Positions 8,244 through 15,677 of a stretch of 64,000 bases of DNA are shown here, one piece after another. The notes under the pieces are model-generated. The model did no database searches and was not told the DNA's origin. It saw nothing but the letters and a program-made list of their open reading frames with translations. Location of the stretch: assembly GCF_001006785.1 (NCBI RefSeq), contig NZ_CDHO01000003.1, positions 1,860,001 through 1,924,000 of the forward strand, in the 5' to 3' direction. The DNA is from Hyphomicrobium_B sp001006785. Lineage in GTDB: Bacteria; Pseudomonadota; Alphaproteobacteria; Rhizobiales; Hyphomicrobiaceae. How positions within the stretch are numbered: the stretch's first letter is position 1; each line of letters opens with the position of its first letter. A program made the position numbers and the translations under genes.

Positions 8244-8732
8244 TTACCCGAGGTCGGGCGTGACTTCGCTACTGTCCTTGGCGCGCCGCACGCTACCGTC
8301 GAACTGCGCGCCTTCGTCGATCGAGAGCGTCTGTTTGATGATGTCGCCCTCGACGCGGGACGTGGCATTGAGATTGACCGACGAGCCCTTCAGAGCACCG
8401 TTGACCTCGCCCTGGATGATGATCGTGCGCGCGGTGATCGTGCCGACCACGCTGCCCGTGTCGCCGACCGTCACCGACTCGCCGTGCACGTCGCCCTGAA
8501 TGTGGCCTGCTATCAGCAGCGAACCCTTCGTCTTGATGACCAGCTGCTGCCCAGCGATGGTGATGTCCTGCCCGAGCACGGACGTCGGAGCGTCGATGGC
8601 AGGCGTCGAGTGATGCTGCGTCGTTCCGAAGAGCGGCGGCGTCGACGTTTTGATCGGTGAAATCGGCTGCGGCGTGATGGATTTGATCGGTTCGACGTTA
8701 CGCGGATCAGGCGTCGATACGCGGTTGAACAT
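8244..8732 (-). CDS. Bactofilin (copy 1)
   Basis: A 162-residue bactofilin (DUF583), a small cytoskeletal protein that polymerises without nucleotide. A Pro/Thr-rich N-terminal tail (residues 1-50) precedes a right-handed beta-helix core of short turns, for example GSLLIAGHIQGDVHGESVTV, then TARTIIIQGEVNGALKG and SRVEGDIIKQTLSIDEGAQF. This is the usual one-core bactofilin plan with disordered ends. In alphaproteobacteria these proteins place cell wall enzymes at stalks, poles or sites of curvature, which would suit a budding or stalked organism. A second copy lies at 32461-32979. Confidence 0.92.
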   Translation of the reverse strand: MFNRVSTPDPRNVEPIKSITPQPISPIKTSTPPLFGTTQHHSTPAIDAPTSVLGQDITIAGQQLVIKTKGSLLIAGHIQGDVHGESVTVGDTGSVVGTITARTIIIQGEVNGALKGSSVNLNATSRVEGDIIKQTLSIDEGAQFDGSVRRAKDSSEVTPDLG

Positions 8733-8902
8733 TACTTACCCCCTAAGATGACATCGGTTATCGCCAGCCCCGCGAGGACCGTTACACCACCGCACTTTGA
8801 GCACATTATGACCAAGCGCAAAAGTTCTCCAGGCAAATACAGGCGCCTGATGAGAACTTATGCGCTGTTGGATGGCTACCGGAGCAAGCCCGATCTTGGC
8901 CG

Positions 8903-9235
8903 TTAACGAGGGTTCCAGAGATCGACGAAGGGCGCAACGACCCGCGTGCCACGACGGCCCTTGTAGACGTGAACGAACGGCGCATCGACGACGGTCCGCC
9001 GGCCACTTTCGACGTGCGCGAACGGCGCGTCGACAACCCGTCCGCGATAGTAGCGGCGATGATAGCGGCGCGATCGATATCCGACGTCATGCACGGAATT
9101 CGCTGTAGGCGAGACCGTTCTCATGGCAGCCGCGCCAGCGCCGGGTGCAGCCTGCGCATCGCCGAGTCCAGCGAAGCCCATCAGAGCGAATGCTGCTGCC
9201 GCGACCATCGCCGCCGGACTGAAAAAAGCCGTCAT
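8903..9235 (-). CDS. Exported protein with tandem V-V-D-A-P-F repeats
   Basis: A 110-residue protein with a signal peptide ending near GDAQAAPGAG. An Arg/Tyr-rich stretch (YRSRRYHRRYYRGR) leads into three tandem repeats of about 16 residues: RVVDAPFAHVESGRR, TVVDAPFVHVYKGRRG and TRVVAPFVDLWNPR. Such repeats suggest short beta hairpins or a metal- or wall-binding peptide, but no function is known to me. GGAG lies about ten bases before the ATG at 9235. It is divergent from the polysaccharide deacetylase gene. Confidence 0.7.
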   Translation of the reverse strand: MTAFFSPAAMVAAAAFALMGFAGLGDAQAAPGAGAAAMRTVSPTANSVHDVGYRSRRYHRRYYRGRVVDAPFAHVESGRRTVVDAPFVHVYKGRRGTRVVAPFVDLWNPR

Positions 9236-9461
9236 GAGAAGCTATCTCCGTTGCATATTGTAGGGCATTGAAAATAGGCAGGGATTTTGATGCGAGCAAC
9301 CGCAGCTGCGCGGAATGCCGACTCGTGCGACACTTGTGCTGAGTGTCGAGCTAACCGATGACCCATTTCGAGCGGATTCGGGGACCTGCGGCAGGCAAAT
9401 CAGGCTGATCTGCGCGCCTGCTTTGCCCGAACGGAATTGCGGACGAACGGGGAGAATGTGG

Positions 9462-10775
9462 ATGGCATTGCGCTGGTTGGTGCGGGGTTGTGTGTTCGCA
9501 TTGCTGAGCGGGGTCTCGGCCAGCGCTTGGGCTCAGGACGCATGTCCGAAAGCCGGAACGCTCGGCGTCTCGCGCACCGTTGAAATCGACACCACTGGCG
9601 GGCCGGGCTTCGGCATGGAGCACTACAAGGCCTACGACTTCCTTCAAGACAAGGAAGTCGTCCTGACGTTCGACGACGGTCCGCAGAAGTACGCTACCGA
9701 AGCCGTGTTGAAAGCCCTCGCCGACGAATGCGTGAAGGCGACGTTCTTCTCGATCGGCAAGATGGCGCTGGGATATCCGGAAATCATCCGCGAGGTTTCC
9801 AAGGCCGGGCACACCGTCGGAACGCACACCTGGAGCCATAAGGCCATCGCCAAGGCGAAGACGTTCGAGGAAGGCAGGGCCGAGATCGAGCGCGGTATCA
9901 GCGGCGTGCATCGCGCTATCGGCGGACCGATCGCGCCGTTTTTCCGCTTCCCGACGCTCGTCGATACCCCGGAAGCCGTCGCCTATCTCGGCAAGCGCAA
10001 CATCGCGATGTTCTCGACCGACATCGATAGCAACGACTACCGGCCGCAGACCGTCGATCATCTTGCCAAGTCGGTTGTCGCGAAGCTCGAAAAGCGCGGC
10101 AAGGGCATCATCCTGATGCACGACATCCACAAGCGGACTGCGCAAGCGCTGCCGATCATCCTTGCACAGATCAAAGCCAAGGGCTTCAAGATCGTCCACC
10201 TGACGGCGAAGGCGCCGGTCGTCACGCTCGCCGAGTTCGACGAGACAATCGAAAAAGAAGCCAAGGGACTGCCGCAGGTCGGTGCCGAACGGCCGATGTC
10301 GAGCGTCGTCAAAACCGTCGGCGGCTCTGCGCCAAGCGATGCCGCTGCGAATGACGCCAGCGAGCCTGAGGGACTGCCCGCGCCTGCCGAGGAAAGCGCA
10401 CACGCGCCCGCGACGCCGTTGCCTGCTTTCCCTTCGGCATCCACGCCAGCGGAAAAATCCGCTTCTCCGGAATCTTCGCCGCCAGCCGCATCGCCCGCAG
10501 CTCCCGGTAAGCAATCGTCCAACGAGCCGTCAGGCGCAGCATCGACCAGCGCGCAGCCCGCGCATGCGGCTCAACCGGTTGCTTCGTCGGACAGCACGTC
10601 GGCTCCGCCGCCGTCGATGACCACCGCCTCCGTCGTGCGGACCGTTTCGGGTAACGGCGAAGCAGAGCCTTCTGGGACGCCCGCCAAACCGGCGGCAAAG
10701 AGCGAACCGGCGGCACCGCACAAGTCGCTGGTGGAGCGCGCCAAGGAAACGTGGAAGCTCTGGTTCGGAGAATAG
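9462..10775 (+). CDS. Polysaccharide deacetylase (NodB domain) with long Pro/Ala-rich tail
   Basis: A 437-residue exported carbohydrate esterase family 4 protein. After a signal peptide (VRGCVFALLSGVSASAWA) the NodB domain spans about residues 60-250. Its motifs are VLTFDDGP (catalytic base and metal Asp), THTWSH (His metal ligands), FFRFPT, STDIDSNDY and ILMHDIH. It should remove acetyl groups from peptidoglycan or an exopolysaccharide in the periplasm. Residues 280-437 are low-complexity Pro/Ala/Ser, perhaps a wall-spanning linker, ending in a short charged helix (VERAKETWKLWFGE). ATG 9462 is chosen because GGGGAG lies seven bases upstream; the in-frame ATG at 9456 abuts it. Confidence 0.9.
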   Translation: MALRWLVRGCVFALLSGVSASAWAQDACPKAGTLGVSRTVEIDTTGGPGFGMEHYKAYDFLQDKEVVLTFDDGPQKYATEAVLKALADECVKATFFSIGKMALGYPEIIREVSKAGHTVGTHTWSHKAIAKAKTFEEGRAEIERGISGVHRAIGGPIAPFFRFPTLVDTPEAVAYLGKRNIAMFSTDIDSNDYRPQTVDHLAKSVVAKLEKRGKGIILMHDIHKRTAQALPIILAQIKAKGFKIVHLTAKAPVVTLAEFDETIEKEAKGLPQVGAERPMSSVVKTVGGSAPSDAAANDASEPEGLPAPAEESAHAPATPLPAFPSASTPAEKSASPESSPPAASPAAPGKQSSNEPSGAASTSAQPAHAAQPVASSDSTSAPPPSMTTASVVRTVSGNGEAEPSGTPAKPAAKSEPAAPHKSLVERAKETWKLWFGE

Positions 10776-10813
10776 GAGCTGGCGAGCTATCGCAAGGCTC
10801 TATGACGCGACGA

Positions 10814-10853
10814 AAAAGAAATGGGTGGCAGAATATGCCACCCATTTCTTTTT
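10814..10853 (+). terminator. Strong Rho-independent terminator after the deacetylase gene
   Basis: A 16-bp perfect stem (AAAGAAATGGGTGGCA against TGCCACCCATTTCTTT) around the 5-base loop GAATA, ending in TTCTTTTT, about 40 bases after the deacetylase stop. Minus-strand reading also ends in a T-rich run, so it can work in both directions. Confidence 0.85.
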
Positions 10854-11036
10854 GGCCGCCCTTAGGTCCCCCCGGACCTGCCGCAAGCCAAGCTCTTATT
10901 GGGCGTATGCGATGCAGCGAGAGATGAACTCGCGCATCGTGTTACGGCATGTGTGGGTGCTTCGCTCCCCCCAGTCGGTCCCCCGATCGACTGTCCCCAC
11001 GGCCGGAAAGCTATGTCAGCAATCGCAGTTCTTCCA

Positions 11037-11065
11037 CAGAAAAACGAATCACTCTCTGTGATTCG
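11037..11065 (-). terminator. Minus-strand Rho-independent terminator (distal)
   Basis: CGAATCAC and GTGATTCG form an 8-bp stem with a 5-base loop. Read on the minus strand it is followed directly by TTTTTCTGTGG. It lies about 65 bases beyond another minus-strand terminator, a tandem arrangement at the end of whatever is transcribed leftward here. Confidence 0.6.
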
Positions 11066-11130
11066 ATATTGCTGTGGTGTTTTGGTTACAACAAAACGCC
11101 GCGCAAAATCGCGTTGTCATGTCGGCGTCG

Positions 11131-11162
11131 CAAATGAAAAGGGCCGCTTGTGACAGCGGCCC
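11131..11162 (-). terminator. Minus-strand Rho-independent terminator (proximal)
   Basis: GGGCCGCT and AGCGGCCC form an 8-bp GC-rich stem with a 6-base loop. On the minus strand it is followed by TTTTCATTTG, a textbook intrinsic terminator. The nearest annotated leftward gene stops at 11373, about 210 bases upstream, so this either ends a long 3' leader of that operon or ends a small separate transcript. Confidence 0.7.
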
Positions 11163-11212
11163 CGTGAGATCATTCGTCATGAAAGCGGAGTGCAATGTCC
11201 GCGCTCGTCGTA

Positions 11213-11290
11213 TCAGGCGCACTCCGGGAGATTTCCGGATGCAAGTCTGAGCGACCACGACATCGACCGCCTCAAGATCCCACTCGACAT
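11213..11290 (-). CDS. Possible 25-residue small protein with an ideal ribosome binding site
   Basis: An ATG at 11288-11290 is preceded, seven bases upstream, by AGGAGG within AGGAGGTGATCC, a 12-base perfect complement of the 16S rRNA tail. The frame encodes 25 residues beginning MSSGILRRSMSW and stops at 11213, with a strong terminator 50 bases later. No family is recognised and the product could be a leader peptide. The evidence is the translation signal and the terminator, not the peptide sequence. Confidence 0.3.
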   Translation of the reverse strand: MSSGILRRSMSWSLRLASGNLPECA

Positions 11291-11372
11291 CGGATCACCT
11301 CCTCTCGGTTGTTGCTGATAGAGAAAGACTCGCACTGTTCGCGCGTTTTGCAAAGAGGGACGAAGCGCTCAA

Positions 11373-11999
11373 CTATTTCCCGCAGCTTGGATACGGCGCT
11401 TTTTCGCCAGGAACGACAGGACAGATGCGGAAGGGCACCATCTGTTTCAGCCGGGCTTTCCATTTGCTTTCATCGATCGTCAGATTCTCCGCATTCGCCG
11501 GAGCGCGCTCCGCCCACTGGATCGTGTAGACGGCTTCACGGGCCTTGATCGCGACCGTCAGCGCCGTTTCGCTATGCTTGTCCGGTTCGATCTTTCCGCA
11601 ACTCGTCACCGCTACGAACGCGTCCTGCCCGTCGATCGTCGTCGGTCCGAACGGCTTGACTGAAAAGGTGTCGGGGCAAAGCTTCTGAATGCTGCTCGAG
11701 ATGTTCGCGGCAATGAACTGCGCATTCTTGGTCGGATCTTTGTCGGTATCCTTGACGCCGGTGATGCTGATCATCTGCGTCCAGTTATCGGAATTCTCGC
11801 CCTTTAAAAGCGCGGGTCGAAAATACCGCGCGGCGTCGGCATCTTCTTTTTGGATCACAAACCCGTCCGGAAGCGTGAACCCGACCAGCTGTCCGAGCAC
11901 GGGCGCGATGATCGTCGATGACGGAGTGTCGGCAATCGCCGCCGATCCGGCCAATCCGGAAAAGGCAGCGAGCAGGGCAGAGGCAAATCGCATTCGCAT
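11373..11999 (-). CDS. Exported protein of unknown function
   Basis: A 208-residue protein starting MRMRFASALLAAFSGLAGSA, a clear signal peptide. The mature part has hydrophobic strands (VLGQLVGFTLPDGFVIQKED, then WTQMISITGVKDTD), three Cys (KLCPDTF, TSCGKIEP, RICPVVPG) and a Cys near the C-terminus (PSCGK). No domain is recognised. The long open frame upstream of ATG 11999 is Arg-rich and not coding-like. It is last of four leftward genes for small membrane or exported proteins (13341 down to 11373) with gaps of 25-90 bases, possibly one operon. It probably acts in the periplasm. Confidence 0.7.
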   Translation of the reverse strand: MRMRFASALLAAFSGLAGSAAIADTPSSTIIAPVLGQLVGFTLPDGFVIQKEDADAARYFRPALLKGENSDNWTQMISITGVKDTDKDPTKNAQFIAANISSSIQKLCPDTFSVKPFGPTTIDGQDAFVAVTSCGKIEPDKHSETALTVAIKAREAVYTIQWAERAPANAENLTIDESKWKARLKQMVPFRICPVVPGEKAPYPSCGK

Positions 12000-12079
12000 A
12001 TTGCAAACCTTCGTTGTCGAGCGTCCGATAGAAGCGTGATGCGTCAAAAACATGGTCGATCGCAATGGCGACGGAATTC

Positions 12080-12535
12080 TCATCCGAGGCGGGTGACGAC
12101 GAACACGGCGAGCAGCGCAAAGATCGCGAGGTCGGACCATAGCGCAAATCGCTCTTTGAAATTGCCTTGACGGATAATATGCCCGAGCCCCGCAAGCCCG
12201 TAATACAATCCGCCCACGATGGCGGCGGGAACGACCCACGACTCCTCGAAGAGGCTCGCAAGCCCAAGCGTTCCCATTGCCAGATTTCCGAATCCGACTT
12301 CGCGCACGATCGCGTGCGCCGCAGGAGCATCGATCTCGAAGATGGATTTTGCTGTGAATTCCGGCTTAAGCGTCTGCATCAGCCCCGCAGCGAGCAGGCG
12401 AACGCCGCAAGCCCAGAACACGAACCATTTTCCGACAAGCCACATGATGTCGGCACCGGTGGAATAGAACGCCTCAATGATGATGGACGCCGCCGGGAGC
12501 ACAAGCAGGAGAAGAACGACGGAGACATAATACAT
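12080..12535 (-). CDS. Small integral membrane protein, DUF6790-like
   Basis: A 151-residue protein with four predicted membrane segments: residues about 3-22 (VSVVLLLLVLPAASIIIEAF), 30-50 (WLVGKWFVFWACGVRLLAAG), 80-115 (GNLAMGTLGLASLFEESW and VVPAAIVGGLYYGLAGLGHI) and 130-150. The pattern GKWFVFWACGVRLLAAGLMQ followed by GFGNLAMGTLGL and YYGLAGLGH matches my recollection of the DUF6790 family, whose role is unknown. ATG 12535 was chosen because upstream in-frame sequence is Cys/Arg-rich and not membrane-like. It lies within the four-gene leftward cluster. Confidence 0.7.
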   Translation of the reverse strand: MYYVSVVLLLLVLPAASIIIEAFYSTGADIMWLVGKWFVFWACGVRLLAAGLMQTLKPEFTAKSIFEIDAPAAHAIVREVGFGNLAMGTLGLASLFEESWVVPAAIVGGLYYGLAGLGHIIRQGNFKERFALWSDLAIFALLAVFVVTRLG

Positions 12536-12620
12536 ATCTGCACCGCATCGATGGGTCGGGCGCTTCTCGCAGGATCGGCAATGAAGCCGGCTTTCAGTCA
12601 TTCCTGGCCGAGACGTTAGC

Positions 12621-13031
12621 TTAGTCGCGAGTTCTTCGCATTTCCATGGCGCGCCCGAAGCCTGCGAGCAGCGTTCCGAGCGCGAACAGCGCAAGCACGA
12701 TCCATTGCAGAATATCTTCGACGCCTTCCTTCTCGATCATGTAGTCGGCGATATCGGCATCGGAATTCTTATAATGCGCGATGCTCTGATCGCGAAGCGT
12801 TTCGGCTTCCTTGATCTTCTCCTCCGGCGCATTCGCCACTTGCAGGAGCGTGATCCTGTTGTCGTAGATCGCTTTGATCTGAACCTGCGCCGACTGCTGA
12901 GTGCTGAAGGCGGCGAGCCGCCATTCGATCTCGCGCTTCAGCGGATCGAGATAGAACATCTGCGTCGCGGTCGCGCCGAGCAGCAGGAGAATGCCGAACA
13001 ATTCACCGAGCTGGTAAATCCTGAACCCCAT
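12621..13031 (-). CDS. Small two-helix membrane protein with coiled-coil loop
   Basis: A 136-residue protein from MGFRIYQLGELF. There is one membrane helix near residues 8-25 (LGELFGILLLLGATATQMFY) and one near residues 105-125 (ILQWIVLALFALGTLLAGFG). The intervening 75 residues are charged and helical (LKREIEWRLAAFSTQQSAQV and EEKIKEAETLRDQSIAHYKN), consistent with a periplasmic or cytoplasmic coiled coil. No family is recognised. It starts 25 bases after the stop of the next gene upstream, supporting co-transcription. Confidence 0.65.
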   Translation of the reverse strand: MGFRIYQLGELFGILLLLGATATQMFYLDPLKREIEWRLAAFSTQQSAQVQIKAIYDNRITLLQVANAPEEKIKEAETLRDQSIAHYKNSDADIADYMIEKEGVEDILQWIVLALFALGTLLAGFGRAMEMRRTRD

Positions 13032-13056
13032 CGCATTCCCCCCTGCGCCCGGCCCC

Positions 13057-13341
13057 TCAATTCCATCTCGGCTGAGCAATCAATATCGAAAGAAAGAATA
13101 GCCCGCCGAGAATTGCCGGTATTGCGACGACCGCAAGCACTGCCGCGCCCGCGGACGTTCGCCCTTGTGTCTTGAGAGCGTACCCGCCCCCGACGACAGC
13201 CGTCAGGCCGCCGAGCACCGCAAGCCAAAGCGCGATGTTGAACGACGACACCGACCCATCGCTGATGCCGGCGAAAAAGAAATAGAGAGCGATGAAAAGT
13301 GCGACGATGTCGACGGATAGGAATAGGCGGTACGCTGTCAT
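13057..13341 (-). CDS. Small membrane protein of unknown function
   Basis: A 94-residue protein from ATG 13341 (MTAYRLFLSVDIVALF) with three hydrophobic segments: residues 5-25, 35-55 (IALWLAVLGGLTAVVGGGYA) and 65-88 (AVLAVVAIPAILGGLFFLSI). A TTG 36 bases upstream would extend it but has no good ribosome binding site. It is the first gene of the four-gene leftward cluster and lies 51 bases from the stop of thiC, which is read in the same direction, so read-through from thiC is possible. Confidence 0.6.
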   Translation of the reverse strand: MTAYRLFLSVDIVALFIALYFFFAGISDGSVSSFNIALWLAVLGGLTAVVGGGYALKTQGRTSAGAAVLAVVAIPAILGGLFFLSILIAQPRWN

Positions 13342-13392
13342 GGCGGCGGACTTTATCTTCTCCGCCGCCGAAAGCAATTGCCGCCGGAAACC

Positions 13393-15300
13393 CTATTCGG
13401 TCGACCGGTCGGCCTCGACATAGAGCGCACTGCCCATTTGGCGGAACTTCTCGCTCATATCGGCCATGCCGACTTCCTTGTCGTTGAGCGTCGCCGCGTA
13501 GTCGCGCACGTCCTGCGTGATCTTCATCGAGCAGAACTTCGGCCCGCACATCGAGCAGAAATGCGCGACCTTGTGGGCGTCCTTCGGCAGCGTCTCGTCG
13601 TGGAACGCCGTCGCCGTATCGGGATCGAGCGACAGGTTGAACTGATCCTGCCAGCGGAAATCGAACCGCGCACGCGAGAGCGCGTCGTCGCGAAGCTGCG
13701 CCGCCGGATGCCCCTTCGCGAGATCGGCCGCATGCGCCGCGATCTTGTACGTGATGACGCCCGTCTTGACGTCGTCGCGGTTCGGCAGTCCGAGGTGCTC
13801 TTTCGGCGTCACGTAGCAGAGCATCGCCGTGCCGTACCAGCCGATCATCGCCGCGCCGATGCCGGACGTGATGTGATCGTATCCCGGTGCGATGTCCGTC
13901 GTCAGCGGTCCGAGCGTATAGAACGGCGCTTCTCCGCAGGCTTTGAGCTGCTTCTCCATGTTGACCTTGATCTTGTGCATCGGCACGTGGCCGGGCCCTT
14001 CGATCATCACCTGGCAACCTTTCGCCCAGGCGATCTTGGTCAGCTCTCCGAGTGTTTCGAGTTCCGCGAATTGCGCGCGGTCGTTGGCGTCCGCGATCGA
14101 GCCTGGACGCAATCCGTCGCCGAGCGAGAACGAAACGTCGTACTTGCGCATCAGATCGCAAATCTCGTCGAAGCGTTCGTAGAGGAAGCTTTCCTTGTGA
14201 TGCGCGAGGCACCACTTCGCCATGATCGAGCCGCCGCGCGAAACGATGCCCGTCACGCGATTGGCCGTCAGCGGCACGAACGGCAGCCGCACGCCGGCAT
14301 GGATCGTGAAGTAGTCGACGCCTTGCTCGCACTGCTCGATCAGCGTGTCGCGATAAAGCTCCCACGTCAGCTTGACCGGATCGCCGTCGCATTTTTCGAG
14401 CGCCTGATAGATCGGCACGGTCCCGATCGGCACGGGCGAATTGCGAATGATCCATTCGCGCGTCGTGTGAATGTTGCGGCCCGTCGAAAGATCCATGACG
14501 GTATCGGCGCCCCAGCGGATCGCCCACACCATCTTCTCGACTTCCTCCTCGACCGACGACGTGACGGCGGAGTTGCCGATGTTGGCGTTGATCTTCACGA
14601 GAAAGTTGCGGCCGATGATCATCGGCTCGAGTTCGCCGTGATTGATGTTCGCCGGAATGATGGCGCGGCCGCGTGCGATCTCATCGCGCACGAACTCCGG
14701 CGTGATGTGTGCGGGGATATCCGCGCCGAAACTTTCCCCGTCGCCGATCGCATCCTTCGCCCGCGCCAGAGCTTCGGCGCGCCCCAGGTTCTCGCGATGC
14801 GCGACGTAAATCATCTCCTTCGTGACGATCCCCGCCCGCGCATACTCAAATTGCGTGAGAGGATTGCCGCGCCCACTAAATTCCCCTCCCCCTTGCGGGG
14901 AGGGGTGAGGGGTGGGGGTGGGAGTCATTGCGCGCAGCGGCTGGAACACAGTCGGAAACACGCGCGCGGCGTGCGAGCCCGAAACGTTGCCGTTGTCCTC
15001 CGGCTTCACCGCGCGCCCGTCATATGCTTCGACGCCGCCGCGCTCTTGCACCCAAGCGTCGCGCACGCGCGGCAGGCCTGTCTCGACATCGATCGTCGCC
15101 GCTGCATCCGTATATGGCCCCGAGGCATCGTACACGCGGAACGGCGCTTCGCCGCTTGCCTCGCTGAGCACGATCTCGCGAAACGGAACGCGCAGATCCG
15201 GCGCATCGTCGGGCGACACATAGACTTTGCGCGAGCCCTGAACCGGCCCGGTCGTCACCTTCGGCGTTACGATCTCGGAAGCACGGGTGACTTTATTCAT
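13393..15300 (-). CDS. thiC: Phosphomethylpyrimidine synthase ThiC with in-frame palindromic insertion
   Basis: A 635-residue radical-SAM enzyme that converts aminoimidazole ribotide to HMP phosphate, the pyrimidine half of thiamine. Conserved stretches include KPEDNGNVSG, PANINHGELEPMIIGR, GADTVMDLSTG and MIEGPGHVPMHKI. The C-terminal cluster motif CSMCGPKFC (CxxCx4C) binds the catalytic [4Fe-4S]. Residues 125-146 (MTPTPTPHPSP and on) replace the usual short KPG-type turn between PLRA and LTQ, and are encoded by a palindromic repeat. The ATG at 15300 lies downstream of a TPP riboswitch, so expression should fall when thiamine pyrophosphate is plentiful. No other thiamine genes are nearby. 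Confidence 0.97.
   Translation of the reverse strand: MNKVTRASEIVTPKVTTGPVQGSRKVYVSPDDAPDLRVPFREIVLSEASGEAPFRVYDASGPYTDAAATIDVETGLPRVRDAWVQERGGVEAYDGRAVKPEDNGNVSGSHAARVFPTVFQPLRAMTPTPTPHPSPQGGGEFSGRGNPLTQFEYARAGIVTKEMIYVAHRENLGRAEALARAKDAIGDGESFGADIPAHITPEFVRDEIARGRAIIPANINHGELEPMIIGRNFLVKINANIGNSAVTSSVEEEVEKMVWAIRWGADTVMDLSTGRNIHTTREWIIRNSPVPIGTVPIYQALEKCDGDPVKLTWELYRDTLIEQCEQGVDYFTIHAGVRLPFVPLTANRVTGIVSRGGSIMAKWCLAHHKESFLYERFDEICDLMRKYDVSFSLGDGLRPGSIADANDRAQFAELETLGELTKIAWAKGCQVMIEGPGHVPMHKIKVNMEKQLKACGEAPFYTLGPLTTDIAPGYDHITSGIGAAMIGWYGTAMLCYVTPKEHLGLPNRDDVKTGVITYKIAAHAADLAKGHPAAQLRDDALSRARFDFRWQDQFNLSLDPDTATAFHDETLPKDAHKVAHFCSMCGPKFCSMKITQDVRDYAATLNDKEVGMADMSEKFRQMGSALYVEADRSTE
14863..14928. 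repeat. Palindromic element inserted in frame within thiC
   Basis: A G/C-skewed block with a perfect 9-bp inverted repeat, CCCCTCCCC (14883-14891) and GGGGAGGGG (14897-14905), then a purine-rich run GGTGAGGGGTGGGGGTGG. It matches in style the mobile palindromic repeats common between genes in Rhizobiales. Here it is exactly 22 codons, encodes Pro/Thr- and Gly-rich peptide, and leaves the ThiC frame intact. A related hairpin block separates sufB and sufC. Confidence 0.75.
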
Positions 15301-15424
15301 GACAATTGCTCCTCTCGACGCTTCCACCGGGGAAGCACGCGAACGATGACGTCACGCGGCGGCGCGCGCGATATGCGTCATCCGGAAAGGTGCGGAAGGG
15401 TGGCGTCGCGCCACCTGGTTTGCC

Positions 15425-15510
15425 CGTCCCTTCGCCGGCATGACCCGGATCAGGTTCTAAGGGTGCTCGCGCTCCTTACGCGATCTCAGCCGGACAACCG
15501 GCGCCCCTCG
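15425..15510 (-). promoter_or_regulatory. TPP (thiamine pyrophosphate) riboswitch
   Basis: Read on the minus strand, the THI-box core is present in order: GAGGGGCGCC, GGCTGAGAT, ACCCTTAGAACCTGATCCGG and GTCATGCCGGCGAAGGGA. These form the two-arm TPP aptamer; CTGAGA binds the pyrimidine and the second arm the pyrophosphate. It ends about 125 bases upstream of the thiC ATG, so it should switch thiC off when TPP is abundant, probably by hiding the ribosome binding site, as is common in proteobacteria. Confidence 0.97.
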
Positions 15511-15677
15511 GAAACAGTTCGATTGTGGCTCGATTGAATTGCGATGGCAAGTCAGGCGAACGGCTTAGTCAACGCGAGCCAAAGAAATTCGGGAGAGGCC
15601 AAAATCCGTCGTCATGGCCGCGAAGGCGGCCATCTACGCTGGTTTCCGCTCGCACAAAGCCAGCGAGCCGCTCTCCG

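Larger units (their letters stand above)
10854..11372. other. 520-bp gap rich in transcription signals
   Basis: Apart from the two minus-strand terminators and the tiny open frame listed separately, no gene was recognised between the deacetylase terminator and the stop at 11373. The signals suggest a leftward small transcript or an extended 3' end. Plus-strand open frames here have no family-like sequence. Confidence 0.5.

Noticed and set aside
11293..11304. GGATCACCTCCT, identical to the 3' end of 16S rRNA
   Set aside because: No other 16S sequence surrounds it, so it is not an rRNA fragment. On the opposite strand it acts as an ideal Shine-Dalgarno sequence, reported as such.
11178..11330. 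Plus-strand frames near SDHDIDRLKIPLDIG that recall DUF1127-type small proteins
   Set aside because: The likeness is short and would require a frameshift from a suitable start; not enough to call a gene or pseudogene.
12938..14527. 529-codon minus-strand frame overlapping thiC in another register, and a 719-codon plus-strand frame opposite thiC (13378-15537)
   Set aside because: Both are Arg/His-rich with no family-like segments and lie over a clear ThiC frame; they reflect GC-rich codon bias.
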